The position numbers and the translations under genes are program-made. Below the pieces are notes generated by a model, which did no database searches, was not told the DNA's origin, and saw nothing but the letters and a program-made list of their open reading frames with translations. This document shows, one piece after another, positions 24,071 through 31,991 of a stretch of DNA of 33,493 bases; position 1 is the stretch's first letter; each line of letters begins with the position of its first letter. The stretch spans positions 1 through 33,493 of the forward strand of contig DASVWD010000176.1 of assembly GCA_036389795.1 (NCBI GenBank). The letters run 5' to 3'. The DNA comes from Longimicrobium sp. GTDB taxonomy: Bacteria; Gemmatimonadota; Gemmatimonadetes; Longimicrobiales; Longimicrobiaceae.

Positions 24071-25089
24071 CCACGCCCCTCCAGCGCCCGCCGGAGCACC
24101 GCGTCGAGCTCCGCGAGCCCGGAGTCGAACCCCACGGCCTGCTCCAGCACCAGCGCGTCGGCCGAGGGCGGGAGGAGAGAGCGCAGCTTCACCGCGTCCT
24201 TGTGCGTCATCAGGATGGTCCGCCCCGCCGCGCGCGCCTGGATCTCCCGCGCCTCGCCGGCGGAAAAGTGATGGTGGTCGGGATAGGCCGCGCCCTCCAC
24301 CTCGGCCCCGCACGCCCGCAGGTTGTCGAAGAAGAGCCCCGGCGCGGCCAGCGCTGCCACCGCGAGCACCCGCGCCCCCGCGAGCGCTTCCACCGGCCGC
24401 GCCCCGCCCCCGTGCAGCGCCGCCAGCAACCCCGGCGCCAGCCGGCAGACGGCGACCGGCTTCCCCGGCACCCGCCGCGCCACCTCCGCCGCGACTTGGC
24501 GCGCGCGCTCGGCGCCCGCCGTCTTGCGCGTCAGCACGACGGCGTCCGCGCGCGCGAGCGCCCCCGGCCCCTCGCGCCAGGGCCCGCGCGGCAGCAGGCG
24601 CGGCGAGCGCTCCCACGCCTCGACGGAGAGGAGCACGAGGTCCGCGTCGCGCGCGAGCCGCCGGTGCTGGAAGGCATCGTCGAGCACCACCGCGTCGCAC
24701 CCCGCGCGCACCGCCTGTCTCGCCGCCTCCACCCGCCGCGCCGCCGCGAACACCGGCACCTCCGGGTTCAGCTCGCGGTGCAGCATCACCTCGTCCTGGC
24801 CGTAGCCGCGCAGCGCGATGGCGGGCCTGCGCCCCCACTCCCGCAGCCTCGCCGCCAGCCACGCCGCGAACGGCGTCTTCCCCGCCCCGCCCACGCCCAC
24901 GTTGCCGACGCTCAGCACCGGCACGTCCACCCGCGCGGCGCGGACGAGCCCCGCGTCGAACGCGCGGTTGCGCAGCGCCACCCCGCCGCGGAACGCCCAC
25001 TCCGCCGGGAGCAGCAGCGCGTCGAGCGCCCTCCCCGCCGCGCCCGCCTCCCCCGCCCACCAGCGGGTGACGAAGGAGCGCAGGCTCAC
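24067..25089 (-). CDS. lpxK: Tetraacyldisaccharide 4'-kinase
   Basis: A 340-aa inner-membrane-associated kinase that phosphorylates the 4' position of the lipid A disaccharide to give lipid IVA. An N-terminal amphipathic region precedes the P-loop GNVGVGGAGKT (62-72). LRGYGQDEVMLHRELNPEVPVF corresponds to the conserved SRGYG region, and VLDDAFQHRRLARDADLVLLS is diagnostic of LpxK. The GTG at 25089 is used as start. It overlaps nadB by four bases. A dispersed repeat separates it from the acyltransferase gene upstream. Confidence 0.94.
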   Translation of the reverse strand: MSLRSFVTRWWAGEAGAAGRALDALLLPAEWAFRGGVALRNRAFDAGLVRAARVDVPVLSVGNVGVGGAGKTPFAAWLAARLREWGRRPAIALRGYGQDEVMLHRELNPEVPVFAAARRVEAARQAVRAGCDAVVLDDAFQHRRLARDADLVLLSVEAWERSPRLLPRGPWREGPGALARADAVVLTRKTAGAERARQVAAEVARRVPGKPVAVCRLAPGLLAALHGGGARPVEALAGARVLAVAALAAPGLFFDNLRACGAEVEGAAYPDHHHFSAGEAREIQARAAGRTILMTHKDAVKLRSLLPPSADALVLEQAVGFDSGLAELDAVLRRALEGRG

Positions 25090-25104
25090 GGGCGACCCCC
25101 GTGG

Positions 25105-25157
25105 CCCTCACCCGGCGGCCTTAGAGCCGCCACCCTCTCCCAACTTCGGGAGAGGGT
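25105..25157 (-). repeat. 53-bp repeat, copy 1 (exact inverted partner at 31904-31956)
   Basis: The sequence begins CCCTCACCCGGCGGCC and ends GGGAGAGGGT. Its reverse complement is identical over all 53 bases to 31904-31956. Internally it has two hairpins, GGCGGC-(TTAGA)-type and CCCTCTCCC/GGGAGAGGG. It lies between lpxK and the DUF374 gene. Confidence 0.93.
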
Positions 25158-25201
25158 ACTCGGCGGGCGTCCGGCGGTCGGGGCGCGCGGCATCGCCTGG
25201 C

Positions 25202-25888
25202 TCACTCCCACGGCGTGTCCACCCGCGCCTTGAGCTCGCCCAGGCGCCGCTCCACGTCGTCCGAGATGGCCTGGATCTCGGCCTCGTCCGCCCGGCGCGG
25301 CACCCAGACGGGCTCGCCGTACGCGATCTGCAGCCTGGCGAAGGGCCTGGGGATCAGGAAGCGGTCCCACTTGCCGAAGTACCAGGCCCGGCTCGCCCCG
25401 GCGACGACAGGGATGATCGGCGCTCCGCCGCGCTGCGCCATCAGGACGGGGCCGGGCTTCATCTTCTCGAACGGCCCCTTCGGCCCATCGGGGGTGATGG
25501 CCAGCGAGCGCCCCTGCTTGAGGAGCTGGATCAGCTCGCGCAGCGCCTCCAGCCCCCCGCGCGTGCTGGAGCCGCGCACCACGGTGTACCCCCAGCGGCG
25601 CACCGTGCGGGTGATGTACTCCCCGTCGCGGTGCTGGCTGACTAAGGTGACGATCCCCTGGTGGCGGTGGAAATGAGTACAGGGCAGCAGCCGCCCGTGC
25701 CAGAGGGTGAACACCACGGGCTTCCCCGCGCGCCAGAACTGGTCGTAGTTCTCGACGCCCTCGCGCCGGTAGCTGCACGTGCCCATGAGCGCGTCCAGCG
25801 CCGCCCCCCCGAGCGAAGCCGCCGCCCGCTCGTGCGCCCTGAGCTGCGTCGTCTGCTCCGACGGCCGCACGCGGCGATCAACCTTCAT
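25202..25888 (-). CDS. Lysophospholipid acyltransferase family protein (DUF374)
   Basis: A 228-aa membrane-associated protein of the DUF374 group, related to glycerolipid and lipid A acyltransferases. Motifs: FTLWHGRLLP (W63-H64), VSQHRDGEYITR (84-94), VVRGSSTRGGLEAL (104-116) and AITPDGPKGP (130-139). It has no obvious multi-pass membrane region. Placed next to lpxK it could add an acyl chain to lipid A, but the substrate is inferred from location. ATG 25888 with GGAG eight bases upstream is preferred to GTG 25915. Confidence 0.88.
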   Translation of the reverse strand: MKVDRRVRPSEQTTQLRAHERAAASLGGAALDALMGTCSYRREGVENYDQFWRAGKPVVFTLWHGRLLPCTHFHRHQGIVTLVSQHRDGEYITRTVRRWGYTVVRGSSTRGGLEALRELIQLLKQGRSLAITPDGPKGPFEKMKPGPVLMAQRGGAPIIPVVAGASRAWYFGKWDRFLIPRPFARLQIAYGEPVWVPRRADEAEIQAISDDVERRLGELKARVDTPWE

Positions 25889-25917
25889 GGGTGGTTCTCC
25901 GGAATCGAACGCCACGC

Positions 25918-26808
25918 TCAGAGCAGAGTCATGCGTTGTTCAATTTTTTCGTCCATCGCGGCATAAAATCGTTCAGCAACAGCTTTGTCTTCCTGGTTCT
26001 TGTTGTAAAACACCACTTGTCGGAAAAACCCAAACTTCAATTCCGGACGGGCTCCACTAAGATCCCAAACCGCGTCCGTGCCGAACGTAAATCGTCCAAG
26101 CGCTCGCGGGTCCGATGCAAATCTGGCATCTATCGCTGCAAGCGCGTTCAACCGCGCACTGAAACGCTTTCCGAGTTCCTCGGCCGTCCCATCCAGTCCA
26201 ATATCTCGAATCAAAACGTCTGCGTTCACCGCAACAAAGCCGTTCAACCCGCTACGATCAAGTTGCTCGATTCCTTTCTTGAAACGCCTCGGTAATTGTG
26301 ACAGGCTTTTCACTCGTTTCACAGCAAGCCCCACCTCTCTTTGATTGTACAAGAAAACCAGATCAGGAGGCTCCTGATATCGCACGGGCACATCACCCAT
26401 TGTGAGGAAAGCGGCAGCAAATAGCTCGAACTGAGTGTCCCTTGGCAAAGAATTCGTATCATCATCAGCTAAATCGGAGCCAGATAAGCTTTGTTGTATC
26501 AACCGTACCTGCTGGGCATCTAACGGCCTCGAGGCGAGGGCCCGAGCGATTAGATGATGCTCGAAACACGTATGAGTAGAGTCGACGATACGCCGAAGAA
26601 ATCGTTCGCTGGGCGATGCAGGCAACTCGCCTGGTGCGTTCACCTCCTCTAAGAAATCACGGGCTCTCTGGAGCCGATTCCCCGGCGGCAACTTCACGCC
26701 CAATTGCGCATAGCGGTCCAAAGCCCATGTCGCTCCGCGGATTGCGGCAGATGGGTTTACGGGAACGGTAGCACCGCTTGTCCAACCTGCAGGTGAACCC
26801 AAATCCAT
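25918..26808 (-). CDS. Hypothetical protein with PD-(D/E)XK nuclease-like core, AT-richer
   Basis: A 296-aa protein, not recognised as a named family. Its middle resembles a PD-(D/E)XK fold: helix RDTQFELFAAAFLTMGDV with E128, then PPDLVFLYNQREVGLAVKRVKS with P148-D149 and K164, and a following strand NGFVAVNADVLI. The usual Glu before x-K is Ala (A162), so catalysis is uncertain. The N-terminal 120 residues are helical. Base composition is near 50% GC, unlike lpxB and the acyltransferase that flank it. Spacing is tight, 6 bases after the lpxB stop and 29 bases before the next start, in the same direction, so it is probably expressed with the lipid A genes. A transferred defence or nuclease gene is one possibility. 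Confidence 0.8.
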   Translation of the reverse strand: MDLGSPAGWTSGATVPVNPSAAIRGATWALDRYAQLGVKLPPGNRLQRARDFLEEVNAPGELPASPSERFLRRIVDSTHTCFEHHLIARALASRPLDAQQVRLIQQSLSGSDLADDDTNSLPRDTQFELFAAAFLTMGDVPVRYQEPPDLVFLYNQREVGLAVKRVKSLSQLPRRFKKGIEQLDRSGLNGFVAVNADVLIRDIGLDGTAEELGKRFSARLNALAAIDARFASDPRALGRFTFGTDAVWDLSGARPELKFGFFRQVVFYNKNQEDKAVAERFYAAMDEKIEQRMTLL

Positions 26809-26814
26809 CTTCGA

Positions 26815-27948
26815 TTATTTGCCTCTCTCCAGTAGCTCCCCCGCGATCTCCGCCACCTTCCGCGACGCCCCCGCCCCGCCCAGCTTCCCGCGGATCTCCG
26901 CCAGCCCCTCCACCATCGCCCCGCGCTCCGGCGAGTCCGGATCGACCAGCGGCAGCAGCGCCGCGGCCAGCGACTCCGGCGTGGCCGCGTCCTGCACGAA
27001 CTCCGGCGCCACCCGCCGTCCCGCGATCAGGTTCGCCAGCGCGATGTGCGGCACCTTCACCACCCGCCTGGCCAGGGCGTAGCTCGCCGGGGCCATGCGG
27101 TAGACCACCACCATCGGCGTCCCCGCGATCCCCGCCTCCAGCGTGGTGGTGCCGCTCTTCACCAGCGCGGCGGTCGCGTACTCCAGCAGCCCGCCCGCGC
27201 TCTCCACCAGCGGCCACGCCGCGCCCGCGTACACCGCGCGGTCGATCCCCCCCGGCGTCCCCACCACCGGCTGCACCTCCGGCCGCCGGGCGACCACGAG
27301 CCGCGCCGCCTCGGAGAAGAGCTCGAGATGCCGCCGCACCTCCTGCGCCCGCGAGCCGGGGAAAAGCCCCAGCACCGGGAGAGCGGGGTCGAGCCCCTTC
27401 GCCCGCGCCCACTCCTCGCGCGAGAGCTCCGGCGGCGCCCGGTCCAGCAGCGGGTGGCCGACGAAGCGCGCGTTCACGCCGGCCGAGCGCAGGAACTCCT
27501 CCTCGAACGGGAGCACCACGGCCACCACGTCCGCGTCGCGGGCCAGGTCGCGCACCCGGCTTTTGTGCCAGGCCCACACCTGCGGGGCGATGTAGTAGAG
27601 GACGGGCAGCCCCCGACCCCGCGCGTGCCTGGCGAGCCGCAGGTTGAAGCCCGGGTAGTCGATGGGGATCACGAGGTCCACCCGCTCGCGCTCGAGCGCC
27701 GCGAACACCCGCTTCTTGAGATCGAGGAAGAACGGGAGGTGGCGGATGACCTCCACGAAGCCCATCACCGCCAGGTCCTTGAGGTCGGCCAGCAGCTCCA
27801 CCCCCGCCGCGCGCATCCGCCCCCCGCCGAGCCCGATCAGCCGCGCGCCGGGAAAGCGCTCCAGCAGCGCCCGCGCCAGCGCCGCCCCGTGCAGGTCGCC
27901 CGACTCCTCCCCCGCCGAAATGAAGACGACCGGCCCCTCCCCGCTCAC
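26815..27948 (-). CDS. lpxB: Lipid-A-disaccharide synthase
   Basis: A 377-aa GT-B glycosyltransferase that joins UDP-2,3-diacylglucosamine to lipid X, forming the beta-1,6 disaccharide at the inner membrane. It has FISAGEESGDLHGAAL at the start, IPIDYPGFNLRLAR, YYIAPQVWAWHKSRV, FVGHPLLDR, LGLFPGSRAQEVRRHL and VKSGTTTLEAGIAGTPMVVVYR, all classic for LpxB. The GTG at 27948 follows GGAGGG and gives the usual length; an upstream open frame of 73 codons is repeat DNA. Read with the AT-richer gene 6 bases downstream. Confidence 0.96.
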   Translation of the reverse strand: MSGEGPVVFISAGEESGDLHGAALARALLERFPGARLIGLGGGRMRAAGVELLADLKDLAVMGFVEVIRHLPFFLDLKKRVFAALERERVDLVIPIDYPGFNLRLARHARGRGLPVLYYIAPQVWAWHKSRVRDLARDADVVAVVLPFEEEFLRSAGVNARFVGHPLLDRAPPELSREEWARAKGLDPALPVLGLFPGSRAQEVRRHLELFSEAARLVVARRPEVQPVVGTPGGIDRAVYAGAAWPLVESAGGLLEYATAALVKSGTTTLEAGIAGTPMVVVYRMAPASYALARRVVKVPHIALANLIAGRRVAPEFVQDAATPESLAAALLPLVDPDSPERGAMVEGLAEIRGKLGGAGASRKVAEIAGELLERGK

Positions 27949-28041
27949 CGCCCCCTCCGGGACGACGGGAAAAGCACCGGTCGATCGGTGTCTGGTGCGC
28001 ACGCCGGCCCACGCGGGCCCTCTCCCTGGCGCTGCGCGCCT

Positions 28042-28073
28042 GTCCCTCCCCCAAAACCCCCTGGGGGAGGGAC
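28042..28073. repeat. Palindromic repeat between lpxB and the small membrane gene
   Basis: GTCCCTCCCCCA (28042-28053) pairs with TGGGGGAGGGAC (28062-28073) across AAAACCCC. The rest of 27949-28246 holds a copy of the GCCCGCGCAGGCGGGC / TGGTTGCCGCGACTTCAGTCGCC repeat (28173-28224). No gene is seen in this gap. Confidence 0.7.
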
Positions 28074-28246
28074 CTCCTCGCTTCGCTCGTGACGCGCCGA
28101 CACGGGATCGAGTCGTCGGGGCGACCCAGGGAGACCTGTCCGCGCGCGCCGGACCCGCGGCAGGCACCGAAGGAGCCCGCGCAGGCGGGCTTTGCGCAGT
28201 GGTTGCCGCGACTTCAGTCGCCCCTGCCCACCCGGCCCGCCCGGTC

Positions 28247-28345
28247 TCACTGCCCCGCCGCCGACGTGCGCAGGAGCCAGTAGATGGCCGCCACGATCGC
28301 GATCAGGAAGAGCACCAGGCGCCACACCGAGGGCGGCTTCGGCAC
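28247..28345 (-). CDS. Very small single-span membrane peptide (candidate)
   Basis: A 32-aa frame starting at GTG 28345: a short basic N-terminus (PKPPSVWR), one clear membrane helix (LVLFLIAIVAAIYWLL) and the tail RTSAAGQ. It starts 22 bases after the Gfo/Idh stop, in the same direction, inside the lipid A cluster. A G-rich stretch precedes the start but no ideal ribosome site. The hydrophobic composition stands out from the Arg/Pro-rich shadow frames of this genome, which supports a real gene. Function unknown. Confidence 0.45.
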   Translation of the reverse strand: MPKPPSVWRLVLFLIAIVAAIYWLLRTSAAGQ

Positions 28346-28367
28346 CCCCCGCCCGTACGGCGAGCCC

Positions 28368-29357
28368 CTACGCCGTTCCGGCCAGGGCGACAGCATGGTC
28401 GTCGATCTTCTCCATGATGCGCAGCGCCACCGCCAGCGCGTCGCGCCCGTCGCGCCCGCTGACCACCAGCGGCCCCTCGCCGCGCAGCGCCGCCACCCAC
28501 GCCTCCAGCTCGGCCCTGAGCGGCTCCGTCCCGTCGCCCTTCAGCTCGACGCGCTCCACCACGTTCATCAGCGACAGCAGGCTGAAGTCGCCCTCGGGGA
28601 GCGTGGCGCCCTTCTTCAGCCGCAGGAACTCGCCCCGCCCCTGCGCCAGGTCGAGCGAGACGTACCCCGAGCGCTGGAAGAAGCGGATCTTCCGCATCCG
28701 CTCCATCGACACCCGGCTGGCGGTGATGTTGGCCACCGCCCCGCCCTCGAACACCAGCCGCGCGTTGGCGATGTCCACGTTCGGCGTGAGCACGCCGATC
28801 CCCACCGCGTCCAGCCGCTCCACGTGCCGGCCGACCAGCCCCAGCACCAGGTCGATGTCGTGGATCATCAGGTCCAGCACCACCGCCACGTCCGTCCCCC
28901 GCGGTCCGAACGGCGCCAGGCGGTGCGATTCGACGAAGCGCGGCTCCTCCAGGTACTGCTCGCACGCCCGCAGCGCCCCGTTGAAGCGCTCCACGTGCCC
29001 CGTCGCCACCAGCAGCCCCCGCTCCTCGGCGCGGGCCACGACCCTGTCCGCCTCCTCCAGCGACGGCGCGATCGGCTTCTCGACCAGCAGGTGCACCCCG
29101 GCGTCCAGCGACGCCAGCGCCACTTCCGCGTGCGCCGTCGTCGGCACCGCCACGACGGCCGCGTCCACCGCCGCCAGGAGCTCCTCGCGCGAGCCGAAGC
29201 CCGTGACGCCCAGCTCCGACGCGACGGCCGCCGTGCGCTGCGGGTCCACGTCGAACACCCCCGCCACCTCGGCCCCGGCCACCTCGCGCAGGATCCTCGC
29301 GTGGTGGAATCCCAGGCTGCCGACGCCGATCACGCCGACGCGCACCGGGGCGCTCAT
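28368..29357 (-). CDS. Gfo/Idh/MocA-family oxidoreductase in the lipid A cluster
   Basis: A 329-aa NAD(P)-dependent sugar dehydrogenase-like protein: GVIGVGSLGFHHARIL (dinucleotide loop G11-x-G13-x-x-G16), the EKP motif at 93-95 (LLVEKPIAPS), and LDLMIHDIDLVLGL with D162 and H166 as likely catalytic residues. Its place between lpxA and lpxB matches that of GnnA, the UDP-GlcNAc 3-dehydrogenase that, with the aminotransferase GnnB, produces the 3-amino sugar for amide-linked lipid A. No gnnB-like gene is in the window, so GnnA is only a possibility. ATG 29357 is chosen; upstream codons are repeat DNA. Confidence 0.88.
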   Translation of the reverse strand: MSAPVRVGVIGVGSLGFHHARILREVAGAEVAGVFDVDPQRTAAVASELGVTGFGSREELLAAVDAAVVAVPTTAHAEVALASLDAGVHLLVEKPIAPSLEEADRVVARAEERGLLVATGHVERFNGALRACEQYLEEPRFVESHRLAPFGPRGTDVAVVLDLMIHDIDLVLGLVGRHVERLDAVGIGVLTPNVDIANARLVFEGGAVANITASRVSMERMRKIRFFQRSGYVSLDLAQGRGEFLRLKKGATLPEGDFSLLSLMNVVERVELKGDGTEPLRAELEAWVAALRGEGPLVVSGRDGRDALAVALRIMEKIDDHAVALAGTA

Positions 29358-29387
29358 GCCCGCCCCCGGCGAGCGGTCGCCGCGGCT

Positions 29388-29525
29388 GTCGTCCCGAGGC
29401 CCGGCCACACGGAACCGGCCCTCGCCAGGACGACGGCGGGACCGAAGGATCTACTCCCCTCGCCACGTGGGTCGGGCGCGGCAGCGGCACGGAAGCCCGC
29501 TCGCTTCACCGCCGGACGCTCGAGC
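29388..29525 (+). repeat. Dispersed GTCGTCCCGAG repeat copy
   Basis: It begins GTCGTCCCGAGGCCCGGCCACACGG, then ACCGAAGGATCTACTCCCC and GTGGGTCGGGCGCGGCAGCGGCACGGAAGCCCGCTCGCTTCA. It matches 16151-16300 over most of its length. It fills the gap between the Gfo/Idh and lpxA genes. Confidence 0.8.
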
Positions 29526-29535
29526 GGCGTCCGCC

Positions 29536-30330
29536 TCACTCCCCCACCCCGCGCGCCGACGTCTCGAAGAAGGCGATGAAGGCCTCCACCTCGGGGAGCG
29601 CGCGCAGCTCCTCGCGCGCGCGCGCCAGCGCCTGCGTGGTGTTGTTCCCCGAGGCGAAGAAGAGGCGGTAGGCGCGCTTGAGCTCGCGCCGCACCTCCTC
29701 GCTGAAGCCGCGCCGCTGCAGGCCCACGGAGTTGAGCCCGTAGAGCTGCAGCGGGATCCCCGCCGCCTTCACGTACGGCGGGATGTCCTTGGAGATGCGC
29801 GACTGCCCGCCCACGAAGGCGTGCGCGCCGATGCGCACGAACTGGTGGATCGGCGTCATCCCGCCCACGATCGCCCAGTCGCCGATGGTCACGTGGCCGG
29901 CCATGTTCACCGCGTTCGACAGGATCACGTGGTTGCCGATCTCGCAGTCGTGCGCCACGTGCGTGTACGCCATCAGCATGCAGTCGCTCCCCACGCTGGT
30001 GAGCCCGCGCGCCGCCGTGCCGCGGTTGAGCGTGGCGTACTCGCGGATCACCGTGCGGTCGCCCACGACCAGCGTCGTGGGCTCGCCCATGTACTTCAGG
30101 TCCTGCGGGTCGGTCCCCAGCACCGCGCCCTGGTGGATGGTGCACTCCTCGCCCACCGTGGTGTCGCGCTCGATCAGCACGTGGCTGGCGATGCGGGTGC
30201 GCGCCCCCACGCGGACGTTGGGGCCGATGATGGAATACGGTCCCACCACCACGCCAGGCGCCAGCTCGGCCGAGGGGTCGACCAGCGCGGTGGGGTGGAT
30301 CTCGGCGGCGGCCGGGCTCTGCACGGTCAT
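29536..30330 (-). CDS. lpxA: UDP-N-acetylglucosamine acyltransferase
   Basis: A 264-aa left-handed beta-helix trimer enzyme that adds a 3-hydroxyacyl chain from ACP to UDP-GlcNAc, the first lipid A step. Hexapeptide repeats run from residue 11 to about 190; GTDPQDLKY, AYTHVAHDCEIG with catalytic H127 (E. coli H125) and GGMTPIHQFVRIGAHAFVGG are diagnostic. The acyl-chain ruler position (E. coli G173) is G175 here, which in E. coli allows a long chain (about C14); this is inference. It starts 10 bases after the lpxC-fabZ stop. Confidence 0.96.
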   Translation of the reverse strand: MTVQSPAAAEIHPTALVDPSAELAPGVVVGPYSIIGPNVRVGARTRIASHVLIERDTTVGEECTIHQGAVLGTDPQDLKYMGEPTTLVVGDRTVIREYATLNRGTAARGLTSVGSDCMLMAYTHVAHDCEIGNHVILSNAVNMAGHVTIGDWAIVGGMTPIHQFVRIGAHAFVGGQSRISKDIPPYVKAAGIPLQLYGLNSVGLQRRGFSEEVRRELKRAYRLFFASGNNTTQALARAREELRALPEVEAFIAFFETSARGVGE

Positions 30331-30340
30331 CAGGAGTCCC

Positions 30341-31636
30341 TCACTTGTCTACGACCCGGGCCATCATCTCGGCCTCGGCCACCACGTGCCCGTCCACCGT
30401 CCCCACTCCCTTCATCCGGCAGTTGGGGCCGCGGATCTGCAGGATCTCCACCTCGAAGCGGATCTGGTCGCCCGGGATCACGGGGCGGCGCCACTTCACG
30501 TTGTCCAGCGACATGAAGTAGATCACCTTGTCGTCCATGTTCTCCATCTGCTCCAGCACCAGCAGCCCGCCCACCTGCGCCATCGCCTCGATGATCAGCA
30601 CCCCCGGCATCACCGGCCGGCCGGGGAAGTGGCCCACGAAGAACGGCTCGTTGATGGTCACGTTCTTGAGCCCCACGATCCGGCGCCGCTCCTCGAACTC
30701 CACGATGCGGTCGACCAGGAGGAAGGGGTAGCGGTGCGGCAGGTACTGGAAGATCTGCTCGATGGAGAGCATGGGCCGGGTGAGCGCCTTGCGCGCCGCG
30801 CGCTCCACCAGCTCCGCGGCGAGCGCCACGTTCGCCTTGTGCCCCGGCTTCTCCGCGATCACGTGCGCCTGCAGCCGCGCCCCCACCAGCGCCAGGTCGC
30901 CGATCAGGTCCAGCGTCTTGTGGCGCACGAACTCGTCGGCCCAGCGCAGCTCCGTCCCCCCCATCACCCCGCCCTCGTCGGTCAGCACGATCGCGTTCAG
31001 CGTCGAGCCGCCCTTGCCCAGGCCCCGCGCGAACAGGTCCTGCACCTCGCGCTCGAAGCAGAAGGTGCGCGCCGGCGCCACCTCGCGCGAGAACGGGTCG
31101 GCCTCCACCCGGAAGGAGCCGTACTGCCGCCCCACCGCCGGGTGGTCGAACTCCACCGTGGTCGACACGCGGAAGTTGGGCGAGGGCGCCACCACGAACT
31201 CCGCCGAGCCCTTCGTCACCTGGAACGTCTCGTCGACGGCGATCACCTTCGCGGGCGCGTCCTGCTCCTCCGCGCCGCAGCCGGCCAGCAGGTCGTCGAA
31301 GCAGCGGGCGCTGCCGTCCATGGCCGGCGGCTCGGGGCCGTCCAGCTCCACCAGCAGGTTGTCGATCCCGCGCGCCACCACGGCCGAGAGGAGGTGCTCG
31401 GTGGTGTGCACCCGCGCCTCGCCCACCCCCAGCGTGGTGCCGCGGTCGGTGCTCACCACGTGGGAGACGTGCGCGGGCACGTCGGCCGCCCCCTCCAGGT
31501 CGGTGCGCCGGAAGACCACCCCCGTCCCCACCGCCGCGGGCGAGATGCGCATGCGCACCGGCGCGCCCGTGTGCAGCCCCACCCCCTCCAGCTCGCCCCC
31601 GCGGGCGATCGTGTTCTGTCTCGGCGTCGTCGGCAT
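30341..31636 (-). CDS. lpxC-fabZ: Fused LpxC deacetylase / FabZ dehydratase
   Basis: A 431-aa natural fusion. Residues 1-287 are LpxC, the zinc UDP-3-O-acyl-GlcNAc deacetylase and committed lipid A step: TTEHLLSA with E80 and zinc ligand H81, zinc ligands H239 and D243 in [10 protein letters not shown], and H266 in PGHKAN. Residues 288-431 are FabZ, the hydroxyacyl-ACP dehydratase for fatty acid elongation: [24 protein letters not shown] with H336 and E350 of IIEAMAQ. Both active sites are intact. LpxC and FabZ compete for the 3-hydroxyacyl pool, so fusing them fixes their ratio. Such fusions are known in Bacteroidetes and Chlorobi. The start is the ATG at 31636. Confidence 0.96.
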   Translation of the reverse strand: MPTTPRQNTIARGGELEGVGLHTGAPVRMRISPAAVGTGVVFRRTDLEGAADVPAHVSHVVSTDRGTTLGVGEARVHTTEHLLSAVVARGIDNLLVELDGPEPPAMDGSARCFDDLLAGCGAEEQDAPAKVIAVDETFQVTKGSAEFVVAPSPNFRVSTTVEFDHPAVGRQYGSFRVEADPFSREVAPARTFCFEREVQDLFARGLGKGGSTLNAIVLTDEGGVMGGTELRWADEFVRHKTLDLIGDLALVGARLQAHVIAEKPGHKANVALAAELVERAARKALTRPMLSIEQIFQYLPHRYPFLLVDRIVEFEERRRIVGLKNVTINEPFFVGHFPGRPVMPGVLIIEAMAQVGGLLVLEQMENMDDKVIYFMSLDNVKWRRPVIPGDQIRFEVEILQIRGPNCRMKGVGTVDGHVVAEAEMMARVVDK

Positions 31637-31991
31637 CTATCTGGTCTGGCGTTCTAAACAAGGACAACTGCGAAAGACGCTCGTGCGGGCGTGTCCCCCT
31701 GCGGGGGCCGGGCTGCGCGCGCCGTAGGGCACGATACCGCCGTGCCCAACGGCGCCGGGCCCCGGTCGCGCCCAACCCCACGGCGCGCCCGTGCCCCGGG
31801 CCCTCCGGGCGCGCATCCCTCACGCGGAACTGCAGGGAACAGAGAACAGGGTACAGGTGATAGCCAGCCCCGAATCCCGTCCCCGCACCGCTCCGTCGAG
31901 TCCACCCTCTCCCGAAGTTGGGAGAGGGTGGCGGCTCTAAGGCCGCCGGGTGAGGGCTCCCCGCGGCGGCACCGAAGCCAGTCCGCCCGAG
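31637..31991. other. Repeat-filled gap between lpxD and lpxC-fabZ
   Basis: No gene is seen. It contains a GGGCACGATACCGCCGTGCCC palindrome-like repeat (about 31730-31750), an ACAGGGTACAGG repeat relative (31836-31862), and the second 53-bp inverted repeat (31904-31956). It must also hold any promoter for lpxC-fabZ; none is clear. Confidence 0.6.
31904..31956 (+). repeat. 53-bp repeat, copy 2 (exact inverted partner at 25105-25157)
   Basis: ACCCTCTCCCGAAGTTGGG onward to GGGTGAGGG, identical over 53 bases to the reverse complement of 25105-25157. The pair brackets about 6.7 kb from lpxC-fabZ to the DUF374 gene. Confidence 0.93.
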
